DNA of 27,921 nucleotides from CAZAJT01 sp964485585 (GTDB lineage: Bacteria; Patescibacteriota; Microgenomatia; UBA1406; GWC2-37-13), in the NCBI GenBank assembly GCA_964485585.1, contig CAZAJT010000009.1:1-27921 (forward strand). Direction: 5' to 3'. Position numbers and translations under genes: made by a program. The notes beneath the pieces are model-generated. The model was not told where the DNA came from. It was given only the letters and a program-made list of their open reading frames with translations, and made no database searches. Numbering within the stretch: position 1 is the first letter of the stretch; each line of letters opens with the position of its first letter. Positions 1 to 8,201 of this stretch are shown one piece after another.

Positions 1-50
1 TTGTCATTGCGAGGATCCCCTCCGATTCGGAGGGGGGACGAAGCAATCTC
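1..50. repeat. Left palindromic repeat flanking the GIY-YIG gene
   Basis: The segment starts TTGTCATTGCGAGG and ends GAAGCAATCTC, with an internal hairpin (CCCCTCCG / CGGAGGGG). The same terminal motifs recur in inverted orientation at 358-423, so the endonuclease gene between them sits inside a pair of inverted repeats. Repeats with these GTCATTGCGA...GAAGCAATCTC ends are, to my knowledge, common dispersed elements in many bacterial genomes. The window begins here, so the true left boundary is unknown. Confidence 0.7.
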
Positions 51-62
51 TATAATAGTTCT

Positions 63-359
63 ATGCAACAGAATCAGTATGCGATATACATCATGACTAA
101 TAGAATAAATACTGTTTTCTATACAGGAATAACGAATAACTTAGCAAGGAGAGTATATGAACATAGATGTAAAACGGTTCCTGGTTTTACTGAAAAGTAC
201 AACATCACAAAACTTGTTTATTATGAATTGTTTAGTAGTCCAACTGATGCCATTACTAGAGAGAAACAAATAAAAGCAGGATCAAGGCAGAAGAAATTAG
301 ATCTTATCAGAGGTAAGAATCCAGAGTTTAGAGATTTGTATCAAGAGATTATCAAATGA
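63..359 (+). CDS. GIY-YIG single-domain endonuclease (COG2827-like)
   Basis: This 98-residue protein is a minimal GIY-YIG nuclease domain with nothing fused to it. The GIY part is AIY (residues 7-9), the YIG part is YTG (20-22), the catalytic Arg is R29 or R30 in NNLARRVYEHR, and the metal-binding Glu lies in ITREKQIKAG. Length matches the stand-alone COG2827-type family, whose biological role is poorly known. The start is preceded by TATAAT at 51-56 and exactly six bases, so the mRNA may be leaderless. Upstream and downstream lie inverted copies of a palindromic repeat, and the TGA stop is the first part of the right copy. This arrangement suggests that gene and repeats travel together, but nothing here proves mobility. 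The fold assignment is secure; substrate and role are not. Confidence 0.9.
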   Translation: MQQNQYAIYIMTNRINTVFYTGITNNLARRVYEHRCKTVPGFTEKYNITKLVYYELFSSPTDAITREKQIKAGSRQKKLDLIRGKNPEFRDLYQEIIK

Positions 360-423
360 GATTGCTTCTCCCTCGACTTCGCCGAGTCTGACTCGGATTC
401 GCTCGGGATCGCAATGACACAAT
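358..423. repeat. Right palindromic repeat flanking the GIY-YIG gene
   Basis: It begins GAGATTGCTTC, overlapping the endonuclease stop codon, and ends TCGCAATGACACAA, which is the inverse of the left element's ends. The interior is different and richer (CTCGACTTCG, CCGAGTCTGACTCGG, a nested palindrome). The outer 11-12 bases are therefore the conserved part and the core is variable. Confidence 0.7.
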
Positions 424-459
424 ACATGCTACCCTCATAATTCGCGATGAGGTATCTAT

Positions 460-1338
460 TCAGTTTCTGGAGAGTTGTAGCGCGCCAATAAGGATCATTA
501 ATACTCCTATGGCACGGACTATATATACTCTACGCGTATGATGTTCGAGAAGTTTGGGGCGAAAGATTGAAGCCACAATAGTAAGAAACAGCACTATTGG
601 AGATGTTAATAGAGACAATGCTGAAGAAATTGTCAGATTAGATGCGAATGCAGTAAAAAGTGACGTTGCGCCGACCGTTGCAAAGAATCCTGATATAAAT
701 AGAGGTCGTATCTGCTTAAACGATACTCTAAACTTTGAAAATCCGAGTACCGGCAACAAAGTAAGCGCAAATCCTGCAGCAATAAGATCACCCCAAAAAA
801 TTAACGTAAATGAGTTCATGTATTTTAAGGCAAACCCTCCGAATAGGTTTGAAACTGCATGAGAGAATTGTTGGAGAATGATAAAGCCAACGCTGATTTG
901 GAAAAAATTCTTAAGATTCATCCTCTCATCGATGGTCACCAATACTGCCCCGAAAAGCATGAGTGTAATAAAAAAATAGTTGGCAGCAGGAAACCGTTCC
1001 GAAAGAAACACATACGCGAGAATGGCGATAAACGCAGATTGTAATTGATAAAACGGAGCAATCGTAGAGACATCAAGCTGATAAATTGCTTTTGTTAAAA
1101 AAATAGTTCCACAGAAAAACGTGATTGCATATAAGAGGACAAATATCAATCCCGAAGTCGGGATTGTTACTCTAAAGAAGATCGGAATAAGAAAGATTGA
1201 AGGAAGATAACCCATGTAGTAATAAAAAAGCAGCACCCAATTGTTTTGAATCTTGTGTTTGCTGGTAAATTTGTAAATTACACTCGAAAGAGCAAATGAA
1301 GTCGCCGCAAGAAGTGAAAAGAATATATAAGAAGACAT
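460..1338 (-). CDS. EamA/DMT-family transporter
   Basis: A 292-residue, highly hydrophobic protein with about ten predicted membrane segments and the two-fold repeated layout of drug/metabolite (EamA, RhaT-like) transporters. The first half begins MSSYIFFSLLAATSFALSSV and the second repeat starts around residue 150 (FFQISVGFIILQQFSHAVSN). Length is typical for the family (about 290-310). The substrate cannot be told from sequence. It starts 14 bases downstream of the recX stop on the same strand, so it is probably cotranscribed with recA-recX; I see no strong promoter of its own. Linkage to a recombination operon looks like simple co-transcription, not a functional tie. Confidence 0.85.
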   Translation of the reverse strand: MSSYIFFSLLAATSFALSSVIYKFTSKHKIQNNWVLLFYYYMGYLPSIFLIPIFFRVTIPTSGLIFVLLYAITFFCGTIFLTKAIYQLDVSTIAPFYQLQSAFIAILAYVFLSERFPAANYFFITLMLFGAVLVTIDERMNLKNFFQISVGFIILQQFSHAVSNLFGGFALKYMNSFTLIFWGDLIAAGFALTLLPVLGFSKFRVSFKQIRPLFISGFFATVGATSLFTAFASNLTISSALSLLTSPIVLFLTIVASIFRPKLLEHHTRRVYIVRAIGVLMILIGALQLSRN

Positions 1339-1352
1339 ACGATAATCTGATT

Positions 1353-1838
1353 TTATTCATTATCTTCCATATCTACAATTGCTTTTTTTGCCGTTGAGAA
1401 AGAAAAACCGCGGCGGAGGAGAAACTGCGCTGCTTTTTCAAAGCGGGTTTTTTTACTAAAATGCTGCAATCGTGGCCATCGTGACCACAATGCTTTCAGC
1501 GCCAAATCACTCTCAGAAATAGGATTATGATTGAAGTAGTTATCAAGAATATTTTTTTCAACGCCTAATCGTGACAACTCTCGACGAAGTACAAATTCAC
1601 TCTTGGGTTTGAGCGTGCTTCGAGAAACGACAAACGACTCGACGAACTTCTCATCATCAACCAATCCTTCAAGCTGCAACGATTCAATTGCCTGATCAAT
1701 CACTTCAGGTACCCAGTGATACCACTTGTCAGATTTTTTCTGAAGGTAATCCACGACTTCCTTTTTCGTCCGAGGTCTGAATTTGAGGAAGAAGTATGCT
1801 CGATTAAGAGCCTTTTGGACGTCCTCTTGCATGCTCAT
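1353..1838 (-). CDS. recX: Regulatory protein RecX
   Basis: RecX binds and modulates RecA filaments. The protein has the family pattern of three-helix repeats with RPRTKKEVVDYLQKK near the N-terminus, the GLVDDEKFVESFV motif (about residues 55-70), and the C-terminal RRGFSFSTAKKAI. The reading frame could extend to a GTG at 1847, but I prefer ATG at 1838 (161 residues) because a purine-rich Shine-Dalgarno-like stretch (GAGAGGTGG) lies just upstream of it. That start overlaps the last 35 bases of recA in another frame, implying translational coupling: RecX is made on the same message and in proportion to RecA. This RBS use differs from most first-in-operon genes here, which appear leaderless. 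Confidence 0.93.
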   Translation of the reverse strand: MSMQEDVQKALNRAYFFLKFRPRTKKEVVDYLQKKSDKWYHWVPEVIDQAIESLQLEGLVDDEKFVESFVVSRSTLKPKSEFVLRRELSRLGVEKNILDNYFNHNPISESDLALKALWSRWPRLQHFSKKTRFEKAAQFLLRRGFSFSTAKKAIVDMEDNE

Positions 1839-2835
1839 CTTTTCCACCTCTCTTCTCTTCGATATCTTTAAGCATCTGATTACGCATCTTTTCGTCTTCC
1901 ATAAGCATTGCTTTCACTGCTTCTTTCCCTTGGCCGAGGATCTTGTCTCCCTGTTTCAAAAATGACCCGTTTTTTTGAATCACCCCGGCAAGAATCGCAG
2001 CGTCAACAATACCTTCCTCTCTGTCAATCCCATCCGCCGTAATTACCATCTCTGCCTCCTTAAAAGGCGGAGCAACTTTATTTTTCACGATCTTTACCCT
2101 CACGCGCGCACCATAAACTTCATTATTTTTCTTCAGTGTCTCTATTTTTCTCGTATCCATGCGCTGCGATGCATAAAACTTCAGGGCAAGTCCGCCGGGA
2201 GTCGTTTCCGGGTTCCCAAACATAATACCGATCTTGAGACGAATCTGATTCGTAAATATAATCGTTGTTTTTGATTTTGAGACAACGCCGGTGAGTTTGC
2301 GCAGCGCCTGAGACATGAGGCGCGCCTGCAACCCGATTTGCGCATCACCCATCTCACCTTCAATCTCGGCTCGCGGTACGAGCGCCGCAACAGAATCGAT
2401 GACAACCAGATCGACGCCGCCTGAGCGAATAAGCGCCTCTGCAATCTCAAGCGCCTGTTCTCCGGTATCAGGCTGTGAAATGAGAAGATTGTCAAGATTG
2501 ACTCCCAGAATACGAGCCCACTCGGGATCAAGCGCGTGTTCCGCATCAATAAATGCAGCGATGCCGCCTGATTTTTGTGCCTGCGCAATAAAGGAAAGAC
2601 AAACGGTGGTCTTTCCTGAAGCTTCGGGCCCAAATATTTCTATAATTCTTCCTCTCGGAATGCCACCAACGCCAAGCGCAGTGTCCAAAGGAAGAATGCC
2701 GCTGGGGATTACTTCTATTGCTGTTTCCGGACCCTCGCCGAGCCGCATGATAGAGCCACGTCCAAATTGTTTCTGAATTTGTTCTATTGCAAGTTCAACT
2801 GCTTGTAACTTTGGATTCTCGTTATTTGCTTTCAT
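1804..2835 (-). CDS. recA: Recombinase RecA
   Basis: RecA forms ATP-dependent filaments on single-stranded DNA and drives strand exchange and repair. The 343-residue protein has the Walker A motif GPEASGKTT at 69-77, the catalytic Glu in FIDAEHALDPEWA (E99), Walker B LVVIDSVAAL, DNA-binding loop L1 (EIEGEMGDAQIGLQARLMSQ) and loop L2 (TNQIRLKIGIMFGNPETTPGG). The C-terminus is short and basic (ARGRPKGS) instead of the acidic tail of E. coli RecA. It is first in an operon with recX and the EamA transporter. TATAAA (2841-2846) lies five bases before the ATG with no Shine-Dalgarno, consistent with a leaderless mRNA. I found no clear LexA-type operator in the 100 bases upstream. Confidence 0.98.
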   Translation of the reverse strand: MKANNENPKLQAVELAIEQIQKQFGRGSIMRLGEGPETAIEVIPSGILPLDTALGVGGIPRGRIIEIFGPEASGKTTVCLSFIAQAQKSGGIAAFIDAEHALDPEWARILGVNLDNLLISQPDTGEQALEIAEALIRSGGVDLVVIDSVAALVPRAEIEGEMGDAQIGLQARLMSQALRKLTGVVSKSKTTIIFTNQIRLKIGIMFGNPETTPGGLALKFYASQRMDTRKIETLKKNNEVYGARVRVKIVKNKVAPPFKEAEMVITADGIDREEGIVDAAILAGVIQKNGSFLKQGDKILGQGKEAVKAMLMEDEKMRNQMLKDIEEKRGGKDEHARGRPKGS

Positions 2836-2936
2836 ATCGTTTTATATCTTTTCATAAAATTACAATGTCTTAATTATCTCAAATAGCGAAGCAGAAGACA
2901 ATGGACTATATGCTACATTAGTGAACGAAGTTGTAA
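2836..2936 (-). promoter_or_regulatory. recA upstream region with candidate -10
   Basis: About 100 AT-rich bases between recA and the end of the UbiA-type gene. On the minus strand TATAAA (2841-2846) sits five bases before the recA ATG. No CTGT-N8-ACAG or GAAC-N4-GTTC palindrome is present, so a classical SOS operator is not seen. No good -35 could be picked with confidence. Confidence 0.35.
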
Positions 2937-3867
2937 CTAAAAGATATATATGAGTCCTACAACAATGAGCCCCCATATCCCAATAGTAATAACAAGCGGC
3001 AGGTCGTTGGTGATAAGCTTTTCCGGTCGCTCCCCCTCTTCTTTTTCATAGAGAAGCTGCGCATAGCGGGCAATACCAAATACAACAAAAGGAATGGATA
3101 TCATAAGCCATTTTCGCGCTTCAAAGGTAGGAAATAGATTCGTCATAAATTCAGAAAGAAATGCTGTGATCTGGGGTGGCCGCTCAAAATAGGTATAAAA
3201 TGAAAACGCGATGATGGTCGCAGTCGCAAACGTGGTCGTGAGAAAGGTCAGCAGATGTTCATTGTAATGAATCAGTGAAACGCGCGTTTCTTTTCCCCGC
3301 GATACCAGCTCTGCATGCCGTTTGACTGTTGCCATGAAAAGTGAAACGAAAAATATCGTGAGCAAAAGCCAGATAGGAATATGGTATCCCGAGGCTACTT
3401 CTCCCGCAAACGCCCGAATCATAAAAGAAAAAGAGATAGTAAAAATATCAATCAAGGGATACTTTTTAAGGAAGAGTGAATAAAAAAANNNNNNNNNNGT
3501 GCAGAAGAATAAAAATTAACGCTAAAAAAAAGAACGATATCGAAAATAACAGAGAAACAATAAGCGAAACCACCGTAAGAATAAACACGATGAATGTTGC
3601 TTCAGCTACGGTTACCTGACCCGAGGCAATGGGCCGATGCCGTTTAACCGGATGCTTTTTATCATAGGGGTAATCAAAAATATCGTTGAGTACATAGGAT
3701 GCAGATGAAAGGAGACAGTAGATGAAAAATGCGTAGATTGAACGCAAAAAAAGATCGGCGTTAAAAAGCTGTCCGGAAAAAATAATCGCAGTGAATATAA
3801 TGAAGTTTTTTATCCATTGATTGACCCGAAGCACACGCATAAGGACATATGCTCTATTATTTCTCAT
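2937..3867 (-). CDS. UbiA-family prenyltransferase, DPPR synthase-like (interrupted by an assembly gap)
   Basis: The family member that fits best is decaprenyl-phosphate phosphoribosyltransferase, which transfers phosphoribose to a polyprenyl phosphate in the membrane. The N-terminal part (3499-3867, 123 codons) holds RVNQWIKN and the Asp-rich NDIFDYPYDKKHPVKRHRPI (from N61); the C-terminal part holds YSLFLKKYPLIDIF, FMIRAFAGE and ATVKRHAEL, matching the conserved blocks of mycobacterial Rv3806c-type enzymes. Several membrane segments are visible. Ten N bases at 3489-3498 put the halves out of frame, but the frame after the gap is open right up to the Ns (FFYSLFLKK), so the break is an artefact of gap size, not a pseudogene. 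TATAAT (minus strand, 3879-3884) lies 11 bases before the start. The lipid substrate is inferred. Confidence 0.85.
3489..3498. other. Assembly gap of 10 N
   Basis: Ten undetermined bases next to a run of seven A. The codon boundaries on either side are 3488/3489 and 3498/3499, so an intact gene needs a true gap length that is a multiple of three, which ten is not. Confidence 0.98.
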
Positions 3868-3908
3868 TTCAATATTGAATTATACATTATATGAATGTAA
3901 GATTATTT

Positions 3909-3995
3909 GTTAGTTGGTTATTTGGTTACTTAGTTACTTGGTAAGATCAATAATCTTATAACTAACTCACCAAGTAACCAACTGACTAAGTAACC
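3909..3995. repeat. Octanucleotide-array palindrome (copy 1)
   Basis: The left arm, 3909-3942, is four octads (GTTAGTTG, GTTATTTG, GTTACTTA, GTTACTTG) plus GT. The right arm, about 3958-3995, is its degenerate inverse (ACCAAGTAACCAACTGACTA...). The element ends only six bases before the start of the PGI/PMI gene, so it forms part of that gene's leader or promoter region. A 34-base copy of the left arm with one mismatch occurs inverted at 17129-17162. Confidence 0.8.
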
Positions 3996-4001
3996 ATTCA
4001 T

Positions 4002-5075
4002 ATGATCAATCTCGACGATACAGAAGCAGTTGTCAAAGCACAAGGTGGAGACTCCGTTGTCCGATCGGTCGATGCCTTAGGCAAACAACTGGAACAGGCC
4101 TACCACGAACTCAAAAAAGTACAATACCCTGACGAGTACCGAAATGTGAAAAATATTGTTGTATGTGGCATGGGTGGATCACGCTTTCCTGCGCACATCT
4201 CCCGCGAACTCTATAAAGAGTCTATCACGATCCCCTATCTGGTCAACGACGATTACCATCTTCCCGGATTTGTCAATGAACACACGTTAGTTGTGCTTTC
4301 TTCTTATTCCGGAACAACCGAAGAAGTTATAACCTGTGGAGAAAAAGCAATGAAAACAGGTGCGCGTGTCACCGCGATTTCTGGCGGTGGAGATCTTGAT
4401 CGTATGATGAAGGTGCATAATCTCCCCCACTATACGTTTGACCCCATTCATAATCCATCGCAACAGCCCCGTATTGGATTCGGATATCTCGTAGGAGGAC
4501 ACCTTAGTCTTCTTGAGCATCTTGGATTTTTAACACTGGGAACGAATGAATTTGATCACGCGCTTACAGAACTCGCAGTACTTGCTAAACCGCTCCAGCT
4601 TGACACACCGCAGAATGAAAACCCCGCCAAACAGTTGGCGCAAAAACTCATTCAGAGATATCCATACTATATTGTTTCCGAATTCCTCACCGGTGTCGGT
4701 AATGCACTGCAGAATCAGACGAATGAAACAGCAAAATCAATTTCCTCTTTTCGGATTATCCCTGAACTTAACCATCATCTTATGGAGGGATTGAAGTTCC
4801 CCGACGATCATAGAAAAATTGCAATATTTATATTATTTTTCTCATCACTGTACTCTGCGCCGATTCAGAAACGATTCCATATCACAAAAGATGTCATTGA
4901 GCAGAATAGTATAGAAACAGTGTGGCATGAGCTGAGGGGAAGAACAAAACTTAAGCAGGTATTTGAACTCATGGCTTTTGGCGCTTATCTTACCATGTAC
5001 CTCTCAGTTCTCTATGGCCAAAACCCCACCGCCATTCCCTACGTTGATTATTTCAAAAAGAAGTTAAAAGAATGA
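4002..5075 (+). CDS. Bifunctional phosphoglucose/phosphomannose isomerase
   Basis: A 357-residue SIS-domain sugar isomerase of the archaeal/bacterial bifunctional PGI/PMI type, interconverting fructose-6-phosphate with glucose-6-phosphate and mannose-6-phosphate in the cytoplasm. The first SIS domain contains VVCGMGGSRFPAH (about 51-63), LVVLSSYSGTTEEV (the phosphosugar Ser/Thr cluster) and RVTAISGGGDL. The C-terminal domain holds IPELNHHLMEGLKFP, with the Glu/His region used in isomerisation. Length agrees with the family (about 310-360). The product feeds either glycolysis or sugar-nucleotide and surface polysaccharide synthesis. Its 3' end overlaps the convergent oxidoreductase by 12 bases. 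The octad palindrome upstream replaces any recognisable promoter; no good Shine-Dalgarno is seen. Confidence 0.93.
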   Translation: MINLDDTEAVVKAQGGDSVVRSVDALGKQLEQAYHELKKVQYPDEYRNVKNIVVCGMGGSRFPAHISRELYKESITIPYLVNDDYHLPGFVNEHTLVVLSSYSGTTEEVITCGEKAMKTGARVTAISGGGDLDRMMKVHNLPHYTFDPIHNPSQQPRIGFGYLVGGHLSLLEHLGFLTLGTNEFDHALTELAVLAKPLQLDTPQNENPAKQLAQKLIQRYPYYIVSEFLTGVGNALQNQTNETAKSISSFRIIPELNHHLMEGLKFPDDHRKIAIFILFFSSLYSAPIQKRFHITKDVIEQNSIETVWHELRGRTKLKQVFELMAFGAYLTMYLSVLYGQNPTAIPYVDYFKKKLKE

Positions 5076-6350
5076 GCTTACTTCTCTCCCCAACTTCACC
5101 GCGTAATTTGTGCCGCGATCATAGGGATAGGTCATGTCGAGGTTGGCGATGAAGAAGTTTTTCACCGGTGTTTCAAAATCTGGTTTTACTGTGAGAAACT
5201 CTTTGTCGAAGATGGGTTGAGCGAAGGGAGCCTTGAATGGGTAGTATTTAGTATTTAGTATTTCGTATTTAGGATTAATTTGTTTGAGATGGGGTTCATA
5301 ATGCTTCAGAATTTCCTCACTGCTCATCCTTAGAAGCGGATTGTCCTGATCAATGTAGTTACCGACGTAGAGAATGTTATTTCCGCCATAGTGTTTTTTA
5401 TCAATAAGGTTGGTGTGCTGAACAACAACCATCATGGGAAGCTTTGGGGTACAAATACTTAACCAGTAGGTTTTTTCCAAAAGCGGTTCTTTTGTTTCAA
5501 CAATAAGATTGACTGCGTGGAGAAATTGTATCTTTTGTAATCTTTTGAGATATTCTTGCGGAAATAGAGGTGCGGTAATTTTGGTGATAACCGGTGTCGG
5601 CAACGTCGCAACCACCACATCGTACGAAAAATTTAGAATTTCGAATTTAGAATTTCGAATTTCAATTTCCACCACCTCCGTCCCTTTCTTTACCTCCACT
5701 CCCATCTCGACCAACCTCTTTTCAGTATGGTTTATTAGCGCCTGAAACCCTCCGCTGGGATATCCAAGATCTTTTGTCCGTTTGGTAATCCGTGCCCACA
5801 AAAATGAGGCCAGAATATTTTCCGCATATTTCCCGAACTTTTTCCGAAAAAGCTCTTGCCACAAGACATTCCATGCTTCCTCCCCCATGGTTTTTGTCAA
5901 AAACTCCTTCGCGGTCATTTTTTCGTACAGCGTCAAAAAGGGAGAGAATTTGAGAAAAGCTAGCACCAAAGCGGCGCGGAGCTTGAGTGGCAACGAGAGG
6001 AGCGGAAATTTTAGGAAATCTTGCGGAGTATCTACGGGAAATGCGCGGAAATTACCCGTAGCAGGCTTGCCCGTTTCGCAGAATTCATACAACGAGGCCG
6101 TTTCAGGCGAACGAAAAACAATATTGGAGAATCCTATTTCTTTCGAAAAATTTAGAATGTAAATATCATTGGAAAAAAGATGGTGATAACTGCGCTCGAG
6201 ATGCCACTCCCAGTTTACTGCCCTGAATCCAGCTGCCAGTCCACCCAGTACGGTCTCCTTTTCAAAAAGAGTAACGTCATGTCCTTTTTTCCGGAGATAG
6301 TAAGCGGCACTCAATCCGGTAAACCCACCGCCCAAAATTGCTATTCGCAT
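5064..6350 (-). CDS. FAD-dependent amine-oxidase/protoporphyrinogen-oxidase-like oxidoreductase
   Basis: The protein (428 residues) starts with a clear dinucleotide-binding fold: ILGGGFTGLSAAYYLRKKGH, followed by FEKETVLGGLAAGF, which is the FAD motif of the amine oxidase / UDP-galactopyranose mutase / PPOX superfamily. The C-terminus MTYPYDRGTNYAVKLGRE fits the closing FAD-contact segment. Homologues are often found with cell-surface glycan or isoprenoid genes, but the substrate is unknown. Two stretches (residues about 229-240, EIRNSKFEILNF, and about 360-369, KYEILNTKYY) are encoded by heptanucleotide repeat arrays and look like in-frame insertions. TATAAT on the minus strand (6359-6364) is eight bases before the start and overlaps the -10 of the divergent ABC gene. 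It overlaps the PGI/PMI gene at the 3' end. Confidence 0.88.
   Translation of the reverse strand: MRIAILGGGFTGLSAAYYLRKKGHDVTLFEKETVLGGLAAGFRAVNWEWHLERSYHHLFSNDIYILNFSKEIGFSNIVFRSPETASLYEFCETGKPATGNFRAFPVDTPQDFLKFPLLSLPLKLRAALVLAFLKFSPFLTLYEKMTAKEFLTKTMGEEAWNVLWQELFRKKFGKYAENILASFLWARITKRTKDLGYPSGGFQALINHTEKRLVEMGVEVKKGTEVVEIEIRNSKFEILNFSYDVVVATLPTPVITKITAPLFPQEYLKRLQKIQFLHAVNLIVETKEPLLEKTYWLSICTPKLPMMVVVQHTNLIDKKHYGGNNILYVGNYIDQDNPLLRMSSEEILKHYEPHLKQINPKYEILNTKYYPFKAPFAQPIFDKEFLTVKPDFETPVKNFFIANLDMTYPYDRGTNYAVKLGREVSSFF
5244..5271. repeat. Heptad array inside the oxidoreductase gene (GTATTTA family)
   Basis: Four consecutive heptamers on the plus strand, GTATTTA, GTATTTA, GTATTTC and GTATTTA, lie within the coding sequence and encode KYEILNTKYY. 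The reading frame is kept. Confidence 0.85.
5630..5663. repeat. Heptad array inside the oxidoreductase gene (AATTTAG/AATTTCG family)
   Basis: Alternating AATTTAG, AATTTCG, AATTTAG, AATTTCG, then a truncated AATTTC. In the minus-strand frame this encodes EIRNSKFEILNF. It is a second, different heptad family in the same gene. Confidence 0.85.
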
Positions 6351-6358
6351 ATGGATTC

Positions 6359-6366
6359 ATTATAAT
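6359..6366. promoter_or_regulatory. Shared divergent -10 palindrome
   Basis: The octamer ATTATAAT contains TATAAT on both strands (6361-6366 plus; 6359-6364 minus). The minus copy is eight bases from the oxidoreductase ATG. On the plus strand there is also TATAAC at 6379-6384, two bases before the ABC gene's first ATG. The two genes are 36 bases apart, so their promoters overlap and probably exclude each other. Confidence 0.45.
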
Positions 6367-6386
6367 CAACTCGTCAGTTATAACGC

Positions 6387-8165
6387 ATGCTCATTATGCT
6401 TAAGGAATTTTTAGAAATTCTTCACGGATTCCGGAGAGTTATTAATCTTCTTGAAAAACGAGAAAAAGGAACGCTAGCCATTGCTTCTGTGCTCATGATC
6501 GTTACCGGATTTCTTACGAATCTTCCCGCCGTCATACTGGGAAAATTAGTTGATACTTTGATCAATGCGCCGCATTTACAGTTTTCCCTCGCCGTACCTT
6601 TTCTATCGCTTGTGGTTCTCGTTATTGTTTTTCGTGAAGCAATAACGGTAGTAAGAAAATACCTCGTAGAAAACATTGCGACTCAAACTGAAAAAAAACA
6701 AACCGTTCGCGTGATTAAACAGGTATTAATGACCAACATCGCATCTATGAGGATTCAACAAATTGGCTCGTTACATGGAAGAGTATTTCGCTCTATCCAA
6801 GGACTTATCACTTTGATAAAGCTTGGTTTTTTGCATTTTTTCCCCGAATTCTTCAGCGCACTTGCAGCAATAATTATTATTTTACTACAAAAACCGCTCC
6901 TCGCCTCAATAATGATCTTAGTAATTCCGGTAGGATTACTTCTGGTGATTACGCAGATTTCTTCTCAGAAAGGAATACGGGTTTCACTGCTGCGAAGTAA
7001 GGAGAAAATTGATGGAGCAGTTGTTGAGATGCTCGGCGGCATTGAAACCGTAAGAACGCTCAATACCGTTGATCACGAAGCGCAGAAAGTAGCGTCAATC
7101 GCTGAGAAGTTGCGGATAAAGGAAATCAAACATCACGTTGCTATGGCCTTTTTTGATGCTGCAAAATATCTTAATGAAAGTTTTTTCTATATCCTCGTTA
7201 TCAGCATGTCTATACTGCTTGCCGCGCAGGGGATAATTTCAAAAGGAGATATTCTCGTGTATTCGGTGCTATTTTTGAGCATCACGAACCCTTTGCGAGA
7301 AATTCATCGTATTCTGGACCATGCACACGAAGGATCTATACGTGTCAATGATTTGTATGATCTCATTCATCAGCCGATAGATCCTTCCTATAAAACAAGC
7401 GCTTCCCACGCTGCTTTATCTGATCAACTCGATTCTATAATAGCGATAAAAAACCTCACATTTTCTTATCAAAATACTCCCCATTTGAAAATAATTCACG
7501 ATATCACACTTATGATAAGACGTGGAGAGAAGATTGGGATTGCGGGTCCATCTGGCTGTGGAAAATCAACGCTCGTCAAGATTCTCTTACGCCTCGTCCA
7601 TAACTATAAAGGAACAATACATATGTTGGGAAACGATTTACTGGAGCTCTCAAGGGAAATTATTGCAGAGAAAATAGCCTATGTGCCGCAGAATCCCTAT
7701 GTATTTTCTGGAAGTGTGAAGGAAAACGTTATCTATGGATGTAGTAAAAAGTTAACGGAGGAAGAAATTATCACAGCCTTAGAGAAAGCTCATGTCTATA
7801 GTGAAGTACTCGCAATGGGTGGTTTGACTGGAACAATAACTGAGAATGGAAATAATTTAAGCGGTGGCCAGAAGCAGAGGATGGTACTGGCGCGACTCAT
7901 ACTGAAGGCACCGGAGATATTGATCTTTGATGAGGCTACTTCCGCTCTTGACAATACAAACGAAGTAAGAATCCAACAAACTATTAAAGAAATCTTTCGT
8001 GATAAAACGATCATTACGATTGCTCATCGCCTCACCACGTTGAAAAATAGCGACAGGATTCTGGTCATGAAAGACGGTCAGGTTATACAAGAAGGTACCT
8101 ATAGTAAGCTCGCAAATCAGAAGGGCTTATTTCAGCAATTCCTACACCAGAGGGAGAAAGAATAA
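6387..8165 (+). CDS. ABC exporter, fused membrane and ATPase domains
   Basis: A 592-residue half-transporter of the MsbA/LmrA architecture: an N-terminal six-helix membrane domain (about residues 25-320) followed by a nucleotide-binding domain. The latter has Walker A GPSGCGKST (387-395), the Q-loop in YVPQNPYVFSGSVKENV, the signature LSGGQKQR, Walker B ILIFDEATSALD and the switch His in IAHRLTTL. All catalytic residues are intact, so it should be an active homodimeric (or heterodimeric) exporter in the cytoplasmic membrane; cargo is unknown (lipid, peptide or drug). Start at 6387 gives MLIMLKEF; a start at 6396 is equally possible. The gene stands alone on its strand, divergent from the oxidoreductase and convergent with the AI-2E-type permease. 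Confidence 0.93.
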   Translation: MLIMLKEFLEILHGFRRVINLLEKREKGTLAIASVLMIVTGFLTNLPAVILGKLVDTLINAPHLQFSLAVPFLSLVVLVIVFREAITVVRKYLVENIATQTEKKQTVRVIKQVLMTNIASMRIQQIGSLHGRVFRSIQGLITLIKLGFLHFFPEFFSALAAIIIILLQKPLLASIMILVIPVGLLLVITQISSQKGIRVSLLRSKEKIDGAVVEMLGGIETVRTLNTVDHEAQKVASIAEKLRIKEIKHHVAMAFFDAAKYLNESFFYILVISMSILLAAQGIISKGDILVYSVLFLSITNPLREIHRILDHAHEGSIRVNDLYDLIHQPIDPSYKTSASHAALSDQLDSIIAIKNLTFSYQNTPHLKIIHDITLMIRRGEKIGIAGPSGCGKSTLVKILLRLVHNYKGTIHMLGNDLLELSREIIAEKIAYVPQNPYVFSGSVKENVIYGCSKKLTEEEIITALEKAHVYSEVLAMGGLTGTITENGNNLSGGQKQRMVLARLILKAPEILIFDEATSALDNTNEVRIQQTIKEIFRDKTIITIAHRLTTLKNSDRILVMKDGQVIQEGTYSKLANQKGLFQQFLHQREKE

Positions 8166-8168
8166 TTC

Positions 8169-8201
8169 CCGCAGATTTACCGAGGATTATCCGCAGATCA
8201 G
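8169..8201. repeat. Three-unit 11-nt array
   Basis: CCGCAGATTTA, CCGAGGATTAT and CCGCAGATCAG follow one another in the 32-base space between two convergent genes and reach the AI-2E gene's stop codon. Units share the core CCG(C/A)(A/G)GAT. Confidence 0.65.

Noticed and set aside
2315..2776. A 153-residue open frame antisense to recA
   Set aside because: It is Ser/Pro/Arg-rich shadow coding opposite a highly conserved gene, with no start signal or homology.
2836..2936. LexA/SOS operator for recA
   Set aside because: No E. coli- or Bacillus-type SOS palindrome is found; GAACGAAGTTGT is only a chance partial match.
2937..3867. Frameshifted pseudogene of a UbiA-type enzyme
   Set aside because: The break coincides with ten N bases; both halves are well conserved and open up to the gap. 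The shift is due to arbitrary gap size.
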